NCBI GenBank assembly: GCA_947447665.1
Contig: CANFJX010000010.1
Location: forward strand, 44,032-108,031
Direction of reading: 5' to 3'
DNA length: 64,000 nucleotides
Origin: Bacteriovoracaceae bacterium
GTDB taxonomy: Bacteria; Bdellovibrionota; UBA1018
How positions within the stretch are numbered: the stretch's first letter is position 1; each line of letters begins with the position of its first letter. This document shows positions 27,681-37,000 of the stretch, piece by piece. The translations under genes were made by a program, and so were the position numbers. The notes below the pieces were generated by a model. The model saw nothing but the letters and a program-made list of their open reading frames with translations, had not been told where the DNA came from and did no database searches.

Positions 27681-30383
27681 TTGAATCATTCTAAAACACA
27701 TCAGTATCCTGGTCTTTTTCTATTTATCTCTACGAGTCTAGCTCTAGGGGTATCGCAAGACGCCTCAGCCGCCGAATGGACCCGGTATTTCAAGTTTACA
27801 AATCAAAACGAAGCAAAAATTCAATACTCACTCGAGGATGAAGAAATGAGTCTCAGCGTACTTTTTTCCGAATCTCTCTCGATCAGTGATCCTCGAGAAA
27901 TTTACCAAGAACGTGGAAAATTTCACTTACTTGGACAAAAGGATCCTCGCAATCCTAATCTCAATATCTCCACCAACTCTTCATTGAGAATTCCTGCGGT
28001 AATTCCAAGTCCACAAAGTTTTTTCTGGCTCCGGAATCTTCAAAAAAAGAGCTCTTACTATATTTTTGAAGGCGGCGCAGTTGCGACCTCCTGTGGCAAA
28101 GACTGGACCAGTGCGAGCGCAAGACTTCTGGAAATTTCAGATCAAAAATGGGTCATCGAAAGTGTAAAAAAAGGGGAGTCGGGGATGCTCTATCTCTCCC
28201 ATGGCTTAAGTGGGACTAACTGCCTCTCGGTTGCCACACCCTACATTCCTCACCTTCATCAAGACGGAATGATTGAGATCTCTGCCCATGGACTTCTAAA
28301 GGTTCAAGGTGTCGAATCTCAAATCGACTTAAAATCAATGTGTTTACTCTATCCATTGAAAGACCGCCCCGATTTTGCGATCAAGACCTGTCAAGAATCG
28401 TTTGATCACTCAGGCACCTCCCTGATCCGCCTTCAAGACCAAAAGCAGTACCAACTGGACGATAAAAATTGGAGCCCTGCTCGAATTTCAGCTTCTTATG
28501 CAGTCAACAATGGGATTTTTGAGCTCAAGGCAAGCGGCGGGTATCGGATTGATCTCGATCAATTTGATGCAGAACTGAGACGCTTTAGCTTCCTCGGTAA
28601 AGGTGACGTAGTACTGGATGATAAGGGTAAGTCAGTAGACGGCACGGCCAAGGTTCGCTCTAAGTATACTGACTTAGTTTCGGATTCCATAGCTCATCCA
28701 GAGCGTTATAGCGAAAGCTCGGATAACGACGTCCTTCAGCACTTCAGTGAGGCCCTCTGGGCTAGGCGAAGTGTCATCCTCCTAGGAAAGCCCGGCACGG
28801 GCAAGAGTAGCGCCGTTCGAGCTTTTGCTCGGGACGTCGGAAAGGGCCTCGTCCGTGGTGTACCGCGGACGACGGAAATTTTTGATATTAAAGTCTCCTC
28901 ACTCCTCAGTGGTACGACTTATATCGGAGCAACTGAACAACGGATCGCAGAGCTACTTTCAGCGGCCAAGGAATCAGGATGCCTTTTCTTCTTTGACGAG
29001 TTTCATGTTTTGGCCGGGGCAGGCACTAGTTCCCATGACACAAACGATGTCACTCAGTACTTGAAAAAGGGACTAGAGTCAGGAGAACTTCTCTTAATCG
29101 GCACCGACACGGATCATGAGTTCTACAATGCATTCGCTCACGATCCGGCCTTCATTGAGCGGTTTGACATCAAGAAGCTCACTCCACCAGAAGGTTTAGC
29201 GCTCCAGGAAATTATTCGTGCACGATTTAAGTCTGAATTCAAAATGGACTTGTCTCCAGCACTCATTGAACTTGCGATTGATCTTTCGCAAAATTACGAT
29301 GTGACTGCTGCACAACCTAGATCTGCCGTCAACCTAATCAGAAAAGCGGTAGCTCGCCTAGCATCTGTGGGCCAGGAAGGAGCTGAGATCACGCCTCGAT
29401 ATTTGAAAGAGACGGCGGTCATTAAATACGGCTTCGACCCGTTCCAGCTCAATCCAGCTCAACTCCGAACTAAACTCTCGCAGCTCAAGCCAGGCCTGGA
29501 CCAGGAGCTTATCGGGCAAGACGAAGCCAAGTCGCTTGTTTATCGACTCTGGGCTCGAAAAATTACGGGAGTAGGGGATGACCATCAGGTCAATAGCCTC
29601 CTTTTAGCCGGACCTCCAGGAGTCGGAAAAACCAGAATCGCGGAATTATCTGCCAATCTTATGGGCTACAAAAAGACCGTGATCGAAATGAACAAATTTG
29701 CCCACGGAGGAATTGAATTGTTCCGACGAGAAATTTACCAGACCCTCTTGGAACATCCATTTCGAGTGATCGTGTTGGACGAAATGGAGAAGGCCCATCC
29801 AAGCGTTCAGGCCGGCGCTCTCTCGATGCTCCAAAGTGGTGCTTTTCAAGTGACTGAGGAGATGCCACTCGGCAAGACTGTGGTTCGTGACGTGAGCGCC
29901 AAACATGCACTCTTTATACTGACGTCCAATGCCGCAGGTGCCTACATCAAGCGTGAGCTCAGGAAAAATGGCTCAGTAGACGAGGGTGAGCTTCGGCAGA
30001 CTCTCGCGGAAGATGGAATTGCGGAAGCCATTCTTTCACGAATTCAACACATCATCCCGATGACGACTCCAACACAGGAGGAGTTTAAAACCGGGGTCCG
30101 TAAAACACTCGCCTCTACTCTTAAGAGGGAATCTGAGCGGCATGGATATAAATTCGTCATCGAAAATGAAGATGAATTCATCGCCGAGGTCATGAAGACC
30201 TATCACGAAGACACTGACTATCGAGATATCCGAAAACACCTAGCGTCAATTGAAGATCTGATTGCCCACTGGCTGATTCATGAAGAACGTGAACCGGGAT
30301 CAGAAGTAAAATTGCGTTGGGGGACTCTTACATTCAAGCGACAGCGTCGCGAGGCGCCTGCTTACTACAATTATTACAACTAA
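27681..30383 (+). CDS. Exported double-AAA+ (Clp-like) ATPase with novel N-terminal region (TTG start)
   Basis: Signal peptide with ASA|AEW; AAA1 VILLGKPGTGKSSAV / GCLFFFDEFHVLAGAG; AAA2 SLLLAGPPGVGKTRIAEL / RVIVLDEMEKAHPSVQ. Confidence 0.88.
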   Translation: MNHSKTHQYPGLFLFISTSLALGVSQDASAAEWTRYFKFTNQNEAKIQYSLEDEEMSLSVLFSESLSISDPREIYQERGKFHLLGQKDPRNPNLNISTNSSLRIPAVIPSPQSFFWLRNLQKKSSYYIFEGGAVATSCGKDWTSASARLLEISDQKWVIESVKKGESGMLYLSHGLSGTNCLSVATPYIPHLHQDGMIEISAHGLLKVQGVESQIDLKSMCLLYPLKDRPDFAIKTCQESFDHSGTSLIRLQDQKQYQLDDKNWSPARISASYAVNNGIFELKASGGYRIDLDQFDAELRRFSFLGKGDVVLDDKGKSVDGTAKVRSKYTDLVSDSIAHPERYSESSDNDVLQHFSEALWARRSVILLGKPGTGKSSAVRAFARDVGKGLVRGVPRTTEIFDIKVSSLLSGTTYIGATEQRIAELLSAAKESGCLFFFDEFHVLAGAGTSSHDTNDVTQYLKKGLESGELLLIGTDTDHEFYNAFAHDPAFIERFDIKKLTPPEGLALQEIIRARFKSEFKMDLSPALIELAIDLSQNYDVTAAQPRSAVNLIRKAVARLASVGQEGAEITPRYLKETAVIKYGFDPFQLNPAQLRTKLSQLKPGLDQELIGQDEAKSLVYRLWARKITGVGDDHQVNSLLLAGPPGVGKTRIAELSANLMGYKKTVIEMNKFAHGGIELFRREIYQTLLEHPFRVIVLDEMEKAHPSVQAGALSMLQSGAFQVTEEMPLGKTVVRDVSAKHALFILTSNAAGAYIKRELRKNGSVDEGELRQTLAEDGIAEAILSRIQHIIPMTTPTQEEFKTGVRKTLASTLKRESERHGYKFVIENEDEFIAEVMKTYHEDTDYRDIRKHLASIEDLIAHWLIHEEREPGSEVKLRWGTLTFKRQRREAPAYYNYYN

Positions 30384-30393
30384 CCATCGTGTC

Positions 30394-30442
30394 CTGGGGA
30401 CATGAGTAGGGCGCCAGCAATTGGCCCTGCTCATGTCCCCAG
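30394..30442 (+). terminator. Strong hairpin, 19-bp arms with an 11-nt loop; terminator-like but without a T-tract
   Basis: ctggggacatgagtagggc / gccctgctcatgtccccag; single deviation is a G-U pair in + strand RNA. Confidence 0.6.
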
Positions 30443-30550
30443 ATCGACTCCCCACCGTCAGGCCCTCTACATCCTCGCGACTGATCCCAATCATGTTAAT
30501 CAACTCTTGCCTGATAAAATCGATCATGCTACCCCGAGTGTAGTTCTTGT

Positions 30551-30579
30551 GTAGCTCTGGGTAGCTCTGGGTAGCTCTA
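30551..30579. repeat. Short tandem repeat, 10-nt unit gtagctctgg, nearly 3 copies
   Basis: gtagctctgg gtagctctgg gtagctcta read directly. Confidence 0.9.
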
Positions 30580-30633
30580 ATGGTGCTAATATGCTTAATC
30601 GTGGCTGCTTTTGGGTGAATAAGCTGAGGGTTA

Positions 30634-33501
30634 ATGACTAAACAATTGTATGTCGCTTTGCTAGGTGGTGTGGTTTCTTTGACTCATTCTTTATATGCAA
30701 TGGAAATTCCCACTCTCGATGAGAAAGCCTACTTTCAGACCTGGAGCGACCGGCAGAACTTAAAATTTCCCAGAAAAAAAAGGTCCTTTACCCTTGATAA
30801 CGGATTAGAGGCTCTGCTCATTCAAGATCCAAGAACCAAAAAGGCAGCAGTGGCGGTTGACGTCGGCATCGGTGAGGCTAGTGATCCGCTAGAGCATTCT
30901 GGCCTTGCTCACTACCTGGAGCATATGTTGTTCGTTTCCACTACCAAGTATCCAGAACTTAATGGATTTGACAAATTTACTGCAGACAACAACGGAAGCT
31001 CAAACGCATTCACCGACACCTACCACACTAATTATTTTTTCGACGTCAATGCAGCGGCTTTACATGAGGCTTTGGATCGCTTCGGACAGTTCTTTATTTG
31101 CCCCACTTTTGATCCTACTCAGCTTGCCAGGGAGCTGGAGGCAGTAGATTCTGAATATCAGAAGAATGTGCAGCAGGATGTATGGGGTCTGAACCACATT
31201 CTCAATTCGCTCGGAAATCCCTTACATCCGAAGTTCTATGACTTCCAGGGCAACAAGAGCACTCTCTCTGGAGTAACTCAAGAGAATATTCGTGAGTTTT
31301 TTCAAAACCACTACTCCTCTCACTTGATGAAGTTAGTGATTATTGCTCCAAATGATCTCTCTGAGGTCGAGGGCTGGGTCCGGTCTATTTTCAGTCTGGT
31401 AAAAAATAATTCTAATGCAAAAACCGTAAATAAAAATGCCTCCTTCTTTCCTACCGAGCACCTTCCTAGATTGGTGATCTACAAAGGGGTCGAGGCCAAA
31501 CAGACGCTCAGCCTTGAATTTGAACTCCCAGCATTTGATGCGTTCAAGTATTCTTCTCCTAATACCTTAGTCAGCCAGCTCATCTCAAGTGATCGACCGG
31601 GCATGCTTTACGATCGATTAATGAAAAAAGGCTGGGCATCCCAAGTGGCAACACGTCAGGAAGACTTAGGGAGTTCCCAGCTTCTTGGAGTTGATTTTCA
31701 ACTTACTGATCTCGGTCTAATCCACTGGAAAGACGTTATTTTTGATTTCTATCAAGCCATTGCGCTTCTGAGAAAAACTGGGGTACCTCGCTATATTTAT
31801 GAGGAACTCAAGCTCCAAGGAGAACTTCAGTTTATCCACTCATCTCCTGCCAATCACATGGATCGTGTGTCGATCATTGCTGGCCGACTTCAGGACTGGC
31901 CGAGCGATGAGGTGGAGGGGCTCGAGAATCTCACCGTGAGATATGCTCCCGAGTCATTCCTGAGCGTCTTAGGCTCCGTTCGTCCCGAAAAGATGCAAGT
32001 CGTACTGACGGATCACCATCTACTCGATGGCCTCAAAGACCCATTTTATCAGGTTCAATATCAGGTGACCCCACTCAGTTCGGAAGATATTGAGCGATGG
32101 TCCAATGCGACCCTCAATCCAGAGCTCGTTTTCCCTGCCCCAAATCCATTCCTTCCCACCGACTTTTCCCTCCGCGGAAGTCCTGATCTCAGTCCAGTGT
32201 TACTTGAAGGCCCTGGAAGGCGACTCTGGGTGCAAACCGACCATGAGTTTGAGATTCCTAAGGTTGATTTGACGATCAACACTCTCAGTGGTCGAGCCTT
32301 TACCCGGCGCGAGCAGGCCCTTCGAATCCTTTATTTAGAGTCTGTCAACTTAGCAGTCAGGCCTGTTTTGAGCCAAGCATCGAGCTTTGGGTACAACTTT
32401 ACTGGAGATCTCTCTAAAACTGGCTATTTGTTTCGCCTAGGCGGATATTCCGACGGTTTTGAGAAGTTTTTTCAAGTCCTAGTTAAAACCTTGGATCTCA
32501 GTGACGTGACGGGGGCGGAGTTTCAGGCCATCCAAGAAGACATCCTCAACGAGATTGAGGATGAACTCACGCAAGAGCCTTATGGCATTGCCCACAGTCG
32601 TTTCAAAAGCCTGATTGAGGGAGCCCTCACTCTTGCAGACATCAAGGATGAGTTAGCATCAGCCACTCTGGAAGAGGTAACAACTTTTGCTCGAGAGTTC
32701 TGGACGAGACCACTCTTGCTTCACTCTGCTGCCTTCGGCAATGTTACCCACGAGGAAGCTCAAGCCTTCCTCAATTATTTTCAAAAAACGGTCAATAATC
32801 GCATTTTTCTTGAAAAGGAAAGTGTCGCCTTTCAAGAGTTTGTTGCTCTTGAAAAGAGCCGGGCATTAGTTCACGAGACTCGTGTGAAAGATCAGAATCA
32901 CGGTGTTGAGCATTATCTATCATTTGGGAAGACTACGACCACCAAACAGATGGCAATGAATGCCTTAGAACTCCTGATGTCCAATCAATTTTTCAAAGAC
33001 CTCCGCACTGAAGGTGAAATTGGGTATATCGCTAGCCTAAGAAGCTATTCCAACGCCGGGCAGTGCGGGGTGGGCGTTTTAGTTCAGTCCTCTTGGCCGG
33101 TTGAGAAAATCGACGCCGCTTGCTTAGGGTGGCTAGCGAAGATGCCTCAAAAGCTAGCTGGGGTCTCGGATGAGAATTTCGCTCAGATCAGGGCGTCACT
33201 TTTAGAGGAGATCCAAAAGCCTCACTTCACATTCGAACAAAAAGTAAGCTCAATGCTCTCGGGCGTCTTTGAACATCGAGAACGATTCGACTGGAAGGAG
33301 GATGCGATTCAACTCCTTAAAAAACTCGAACGAACCGAACTGGTTGATTTCGTGAGCCATCAAATAGATCCCGTCCGACGCCGCCTCCTATCGGTTTATG
33401 CTATCGGTGCCGCTGGAGGGGAAACACGAAAGAGAGAGCAGATTAATACCGAGGAGTTTGCCACATCCTCTCGCAAATATAAGGTCCCTCGATTTCGATA
33501 A
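30634..33501 (+). CDS. Exported M16 family zinc metallopeptidase (insulinase/pitrilysin type)
   Basis: Signal peptide MTKQLYVALLGGVVSLTHSLYAM; HxxEH motif SGLAHYLEHMLFVSTTKYP; EYQKN motif region. Confidence 0.94.
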   Translation: MTKQLYVALLGGVVSLTHSLYAMEIPTLDEKAYFQTWSDRQNLKFPRKKRSFTLDNGLEALLIQDPRTKKAAVAVDVGIGEASDPLEHSGLAHYLEHMLFVSTTKYPELNGFDKFTADNNGSSNAFTDTYHTNYFFDVNAAALHEALDRFGQFFICPTFDPTQLARELEAVDSEYQKNVQQDVWGLNHILNSLGNPLHPKFYDFQGNKSTLSGVTQENIREFFQNHYSSHLMKLVIIAPNDLSEVEGWVRSIFSLVKNNSNAKTVNKNASFFPTEHLPRLVIYKGVEAKQTLSLEFELPAFDAFKYSSPNTLVSQLISSDRPGMLYDRLMKKGWASQVATRQEDLGSSQLLGVDFQLTDLGLIHWKDVIFDFYQAIALLRKTGVPRYIYEELKLQGELQFIHSSPANHMDRVSIIAGRLQDWPSDEVEGLENLTVRYAPESFLSVLGSVRPEKMQVVLTDHHLLDGLKDPFYQVQYQVTPLSSEDIERWSNATLNPELVFPAPNPFLPTDFSLRGSPDLSPVLLEGPGRRLWVQTDHEFEIPKVDLTINTLSGRAFTRREQALRILYLESVNLAVRPVLSQASSFGYNFTGDLSKTGYLFRLGGYSDGFEKFFQVLVKTLDLSDVTGAEFQAIQEDILNEIEDELTQEPYGIAHSRFKSLIEGALTLADIKDELASATLEEVTTFAREFWTRPLLLHSAAFGNVTHEEAQAFLNYFQKTVNNRIFLEKESVAFQEFVALEKSRALVHETRVKDQNHGVEHYLSFGKTTTTKQMAMNALELLMSNQFFKDLRTEGEIGYIASLRSYSNAGQCGVGVLVQSSWPVEKIDAACLGWLAKMPQKLAGVSDENFAQIRASLLEEIQKPHFTFEQKVSSMLSGVFEHRERFDWKEDAIQLLKKLERTELVDFVSHQIDPVRRRLLSVYAIGAAGGETRKREQINTEEFATSSRKYKVPRFR

Positions 33502-33596
33502 CTCTCAATCCATTCCCAAAAAAATTAGGCGGAACGTCTCCTTAAAACAAAGCGAGCGACTAAGACATTGTGCCGCATCCCGCCAAAATGGTATAA

Positions 33597-34004
33597 ATGA
33601 TTGAGAAGGGAAATCGAGCGCCAAACGACAACATGCCCACCCAATCCTCAACTAAGATGACCACAACTACCGCGTCCACTGGATTTCCAATCGCAGGAAT
33701 AGGAGGATCAGCCGGTGCATTAGAAGTCTTTAAAGAGCTTCTTTCCAGTATACCTTCGGACACAGGGATGGCATTTATTATTATTCAGCACCTCGATCCC
33801 AAGCATGAAAGCATGACATCCGAGATCCTCGCAAGGGAGACTAAAATGCCTGTGCGGGAGGCTGAGGAGGGTATGCAAGTGGAGCCTAACTCGGTTTATG
33901 TGATTCCACCCAATTGTAACTTAGATCTCACCCATGGTGACATTACACATCCTGCCACGTACCGAAGTTCGCGGGCAGCACTTGCCTCTCGATTTTTTTC
34001 TTGA
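33597..34004 (+). pseudogene. 5' part of CheB-CheR hybrid sensor kinase, separated by a frameshift from 33934..38196
   Basis: CheB motifs IAGIGGSAGALEVFKELLSSIP, IIIQHLDPKHESMTSEILAR, VYVIPPNCNLDLTHG, then frame lost. Confidence 0.8.
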
Positions 34005-37000
34005 AGCCCTTGCGCGAGAGCAAAAAAGTCAAGCGATAGGAGTAGTGCTTTCAGGCACCGCATCGGATGGTACCCATGGCCTCTCTGCGATCAAAGCAGA
34101 GGGCGGAATCACGCTAGTTCAGGATCCAGAAACAGCTCATTACGACGGGATGCCTAGAAGTGCCATTGCATCAGGTGCAGTCGACCTCATTTTGTCTCCT
34201 AAGAGAATCGCCGAAGAATTGATCCGTATAGCTCAGCACCCGGATGTTTTCACTGAAACCTCTCAACCAGTCAAGCTGGACCAGGAGCAGGCGGCGCAGA
34301 CGGATCAGAACCTTGCCAAGGTCTTCTCACTTTTGCGAAATAGCGCGAATGCGGATTTTACAAATTATAAGCACAGTACAATTCAACGAAGAATCGAACG
34401 GAGAATGTTCCTTCAAAAAACTGAAGACCTAGGAAAATACGTCCACTATCTTGAAACCCACCCAGACGAGATTAGAGCCCTCTTTTCTGACATTCTCATC
34501 CATGTCACAAGCTTTTTTCGAGATCCAAAAGTCTTTGAACTCCTCAAAACTCAAATCCTTCCCCACTACATGAAAAATCGAGATAGACCTCTTCCTTTTC
34601 GCATATGGGTGCCAGGGTGCTCTACAGGCGAGGAAGCCTATTCGATTGCAATGACCTTCATCGAATACCTAGATGACTCGCAGACTCCCAAGGCAGGCAT
34701 CCCTCTTTCTATCTTCGCAACGGACCTGAGTGAAAGTGCACTTCAAACGGCTCGAAAGGCTATCTACCCCCGATCGATTGACAAGAAAGTCTCCAAGGAA
34801 CGACTTGAACGATTCTTTGAGCAGACAAAAGACGGTCGATACAAAATTGCGAAGTGGCTGCGCGATACCTGCCTCTTCTCAAGGCATGATATTACGCGCG
34901 ATACACCTTTTGCGAAAATCGATCTCATCTCTTGTCGGAATGTTTTGATCTACTTCGACTCAGTTCTGCAGAAGCGCGTCATACCGATTTTTCACTATGC
35001 GCTCAATCCGAATGGAATCCTTCTCCTAGGACACTCTGAAACGATTAATCGGTTTTCAGAATTATTCACCCCCCTGAACAAAGATATTAAAGCTTACTCT
35101 AAAAATCAGATCACAACTCCGCCCAAACTTCACTTTCCCGCCGGTCGATATTCGATTGAGAAAGTACAAGCTGGACATAAGACTCCTGAGACTTTACTCA
35201 ATCCTTTGGATCTCCAACGGGAATCCGAAAAAATTGCGCTATTAAAATACGCTCCGCCGCATGTCGTGGTGAGCGATGCGCTGAATGTGGTTCAGTCCAG
35301 AGGGCGCCTTTCCCCATTTCTGGAGCTATCATCAGGTCAGTTCAGTCCAAATCTATTGAGGATGGCGCACCCCGAATTAGCAGCAGATTTAAAAATGCTT
35401 CTTCAGTCGAGCCGAAAAGAAAGCACCCCAGTTACGAAAGAGGGAGTATTGATCCATGATGGCGATACTATTCGAACGATAACCATTTGTGTTATCCCGA
35501 TACCTCCATCACCCGCAAACATCCGCTGCAAAGATCGATATTTCACTGTTTTTTTCGAAGAAACAAATAAAAATAATCTAACCGATAGCAATTTAACCCA
35601 AGGGTTAAAAGATAGGCGAGACTTGGAGACGCAGAGAAAACTCTCTGCTAGTCAAGACTATCAACAGACCCTGATTGAACAATATGAAACCTCACAGGAA
35701 GAACTCATTTCGGCTAATGAGGAGCTTCAATCCACAAATGAAGAGCTTCAATCCACAAATGAAGAGCTAGAAACTGCCAAGGAGGAGTTGCAATCTGGGA
35801 ATGAGGAACTCACTACCATCAACGATGAGATGCAAACTCAAAATACCGCTATTACGATCCTCAATAGCGATCTCACCAATCTGCTTTCAAGCGTTGACAT
35901 GCCGATTGTCATGGTAAGTCGTGATTATAGAATCCGACGATTCACCCCAAAAGCAGCTCAGTTCCTGAACTTGATCTCCTCTGACATGGGTCGTCCGATT
36001 GGGCATCTCAGGCCAAACATTCAAGGCCTAGACCTTGAGGCCATGATCTCTCAGGCCATTCACAGTCACCAAGTCTGGAAGCTTGAGATCCAGGACAGGG
36101 ATAATCATTGGTATCTTGTCCAGGTAAGTCCCTATAGGACCGCTGACAACCAGGTCGATGGTGCGGTCATCGCGCTCCAAGATATCAATCAGCTCAAAAT
36201 TGCTGCAATTGAGCTAAAGCGAGCTGCAGACGATGCCAACGTGATCATCCAAGCGCAGCCTTTGCCTTTATTGGTACTTTCTACTCAGTATACCGTAACA
36301 ATTGTGAATCAGGCTTTCTGCGAAAAGTTCAAATTACCCCGATCAAAAATCGAAGGAAAGCTCATCAGCGAGATTAGCGAGGGTGAGTGGAATTTTAAAG
36401 GACTCCCCGAGCGACTTGAGCAAGCACTACGCCAAGACACTCCTGTTGCATCCTTGAAATTAGCTCATTATTTTCCGGCTATCGGACAAAGGGAAATTCT
36501 AATCAATGCCAGTAAGGTTCGACTTGCGGGATCATCTGAATTTGCCATCCTTCTTGGGATTGAAGACCTAACTGACCAGCTAGAAGCAGCACGGATCACT
36601 AAAGAGGCTGAGGATAAGTACCGCGCTACTGTAGAGAATGCATTAGACAGTATCGTCATCGCCGATCAGGACGGAAAGATTGAATTCGCTAATCAGCGGG
36701 TAGAGCAGGTATTTGGATATTCACCTAAAGAACTGATCGGTCAACCCATTGAGGTCTTGGTACCGGATCGGTTGAGATCGATCCATGTGAACCATCGTGA
36801 AAAATACTTAGCTCATCCATCAGCAAGAATGATGGGATCAAACCTTGAGGTGACTGCTAGGCGCAAGAACGGGGATGAGTTTCCTGTCGATGTCTCTCTG
36901 ATTCCACTAAAAAGAAAAGGCGTCACCTTTGTCACCGCTACAATTCGGGATGTATCGGAGCACAAGGCATTAGAAAGGGAGCGAGCTAATATCCTTGTCA

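Noticed and set aside
33990-34004. T7 run (gattttttt-ctt-ga) just before the stop of the first CheB ORF as a programmed +1 slippage site
   Set aside because: CheB homology already lies in the second frame (LHILPRTEVRGQHLPLDFF) upstream of this run, so the shift must occur near 33941-33945, where no slippery motif is seen.
35722-35763. 21-nt perfect tandem repeat in the hybrid kinase
   Set aside because: Encodes ELQSTNE heptads of the signalling coiled coil usual in CheR-PAS fusions; not unexpected.
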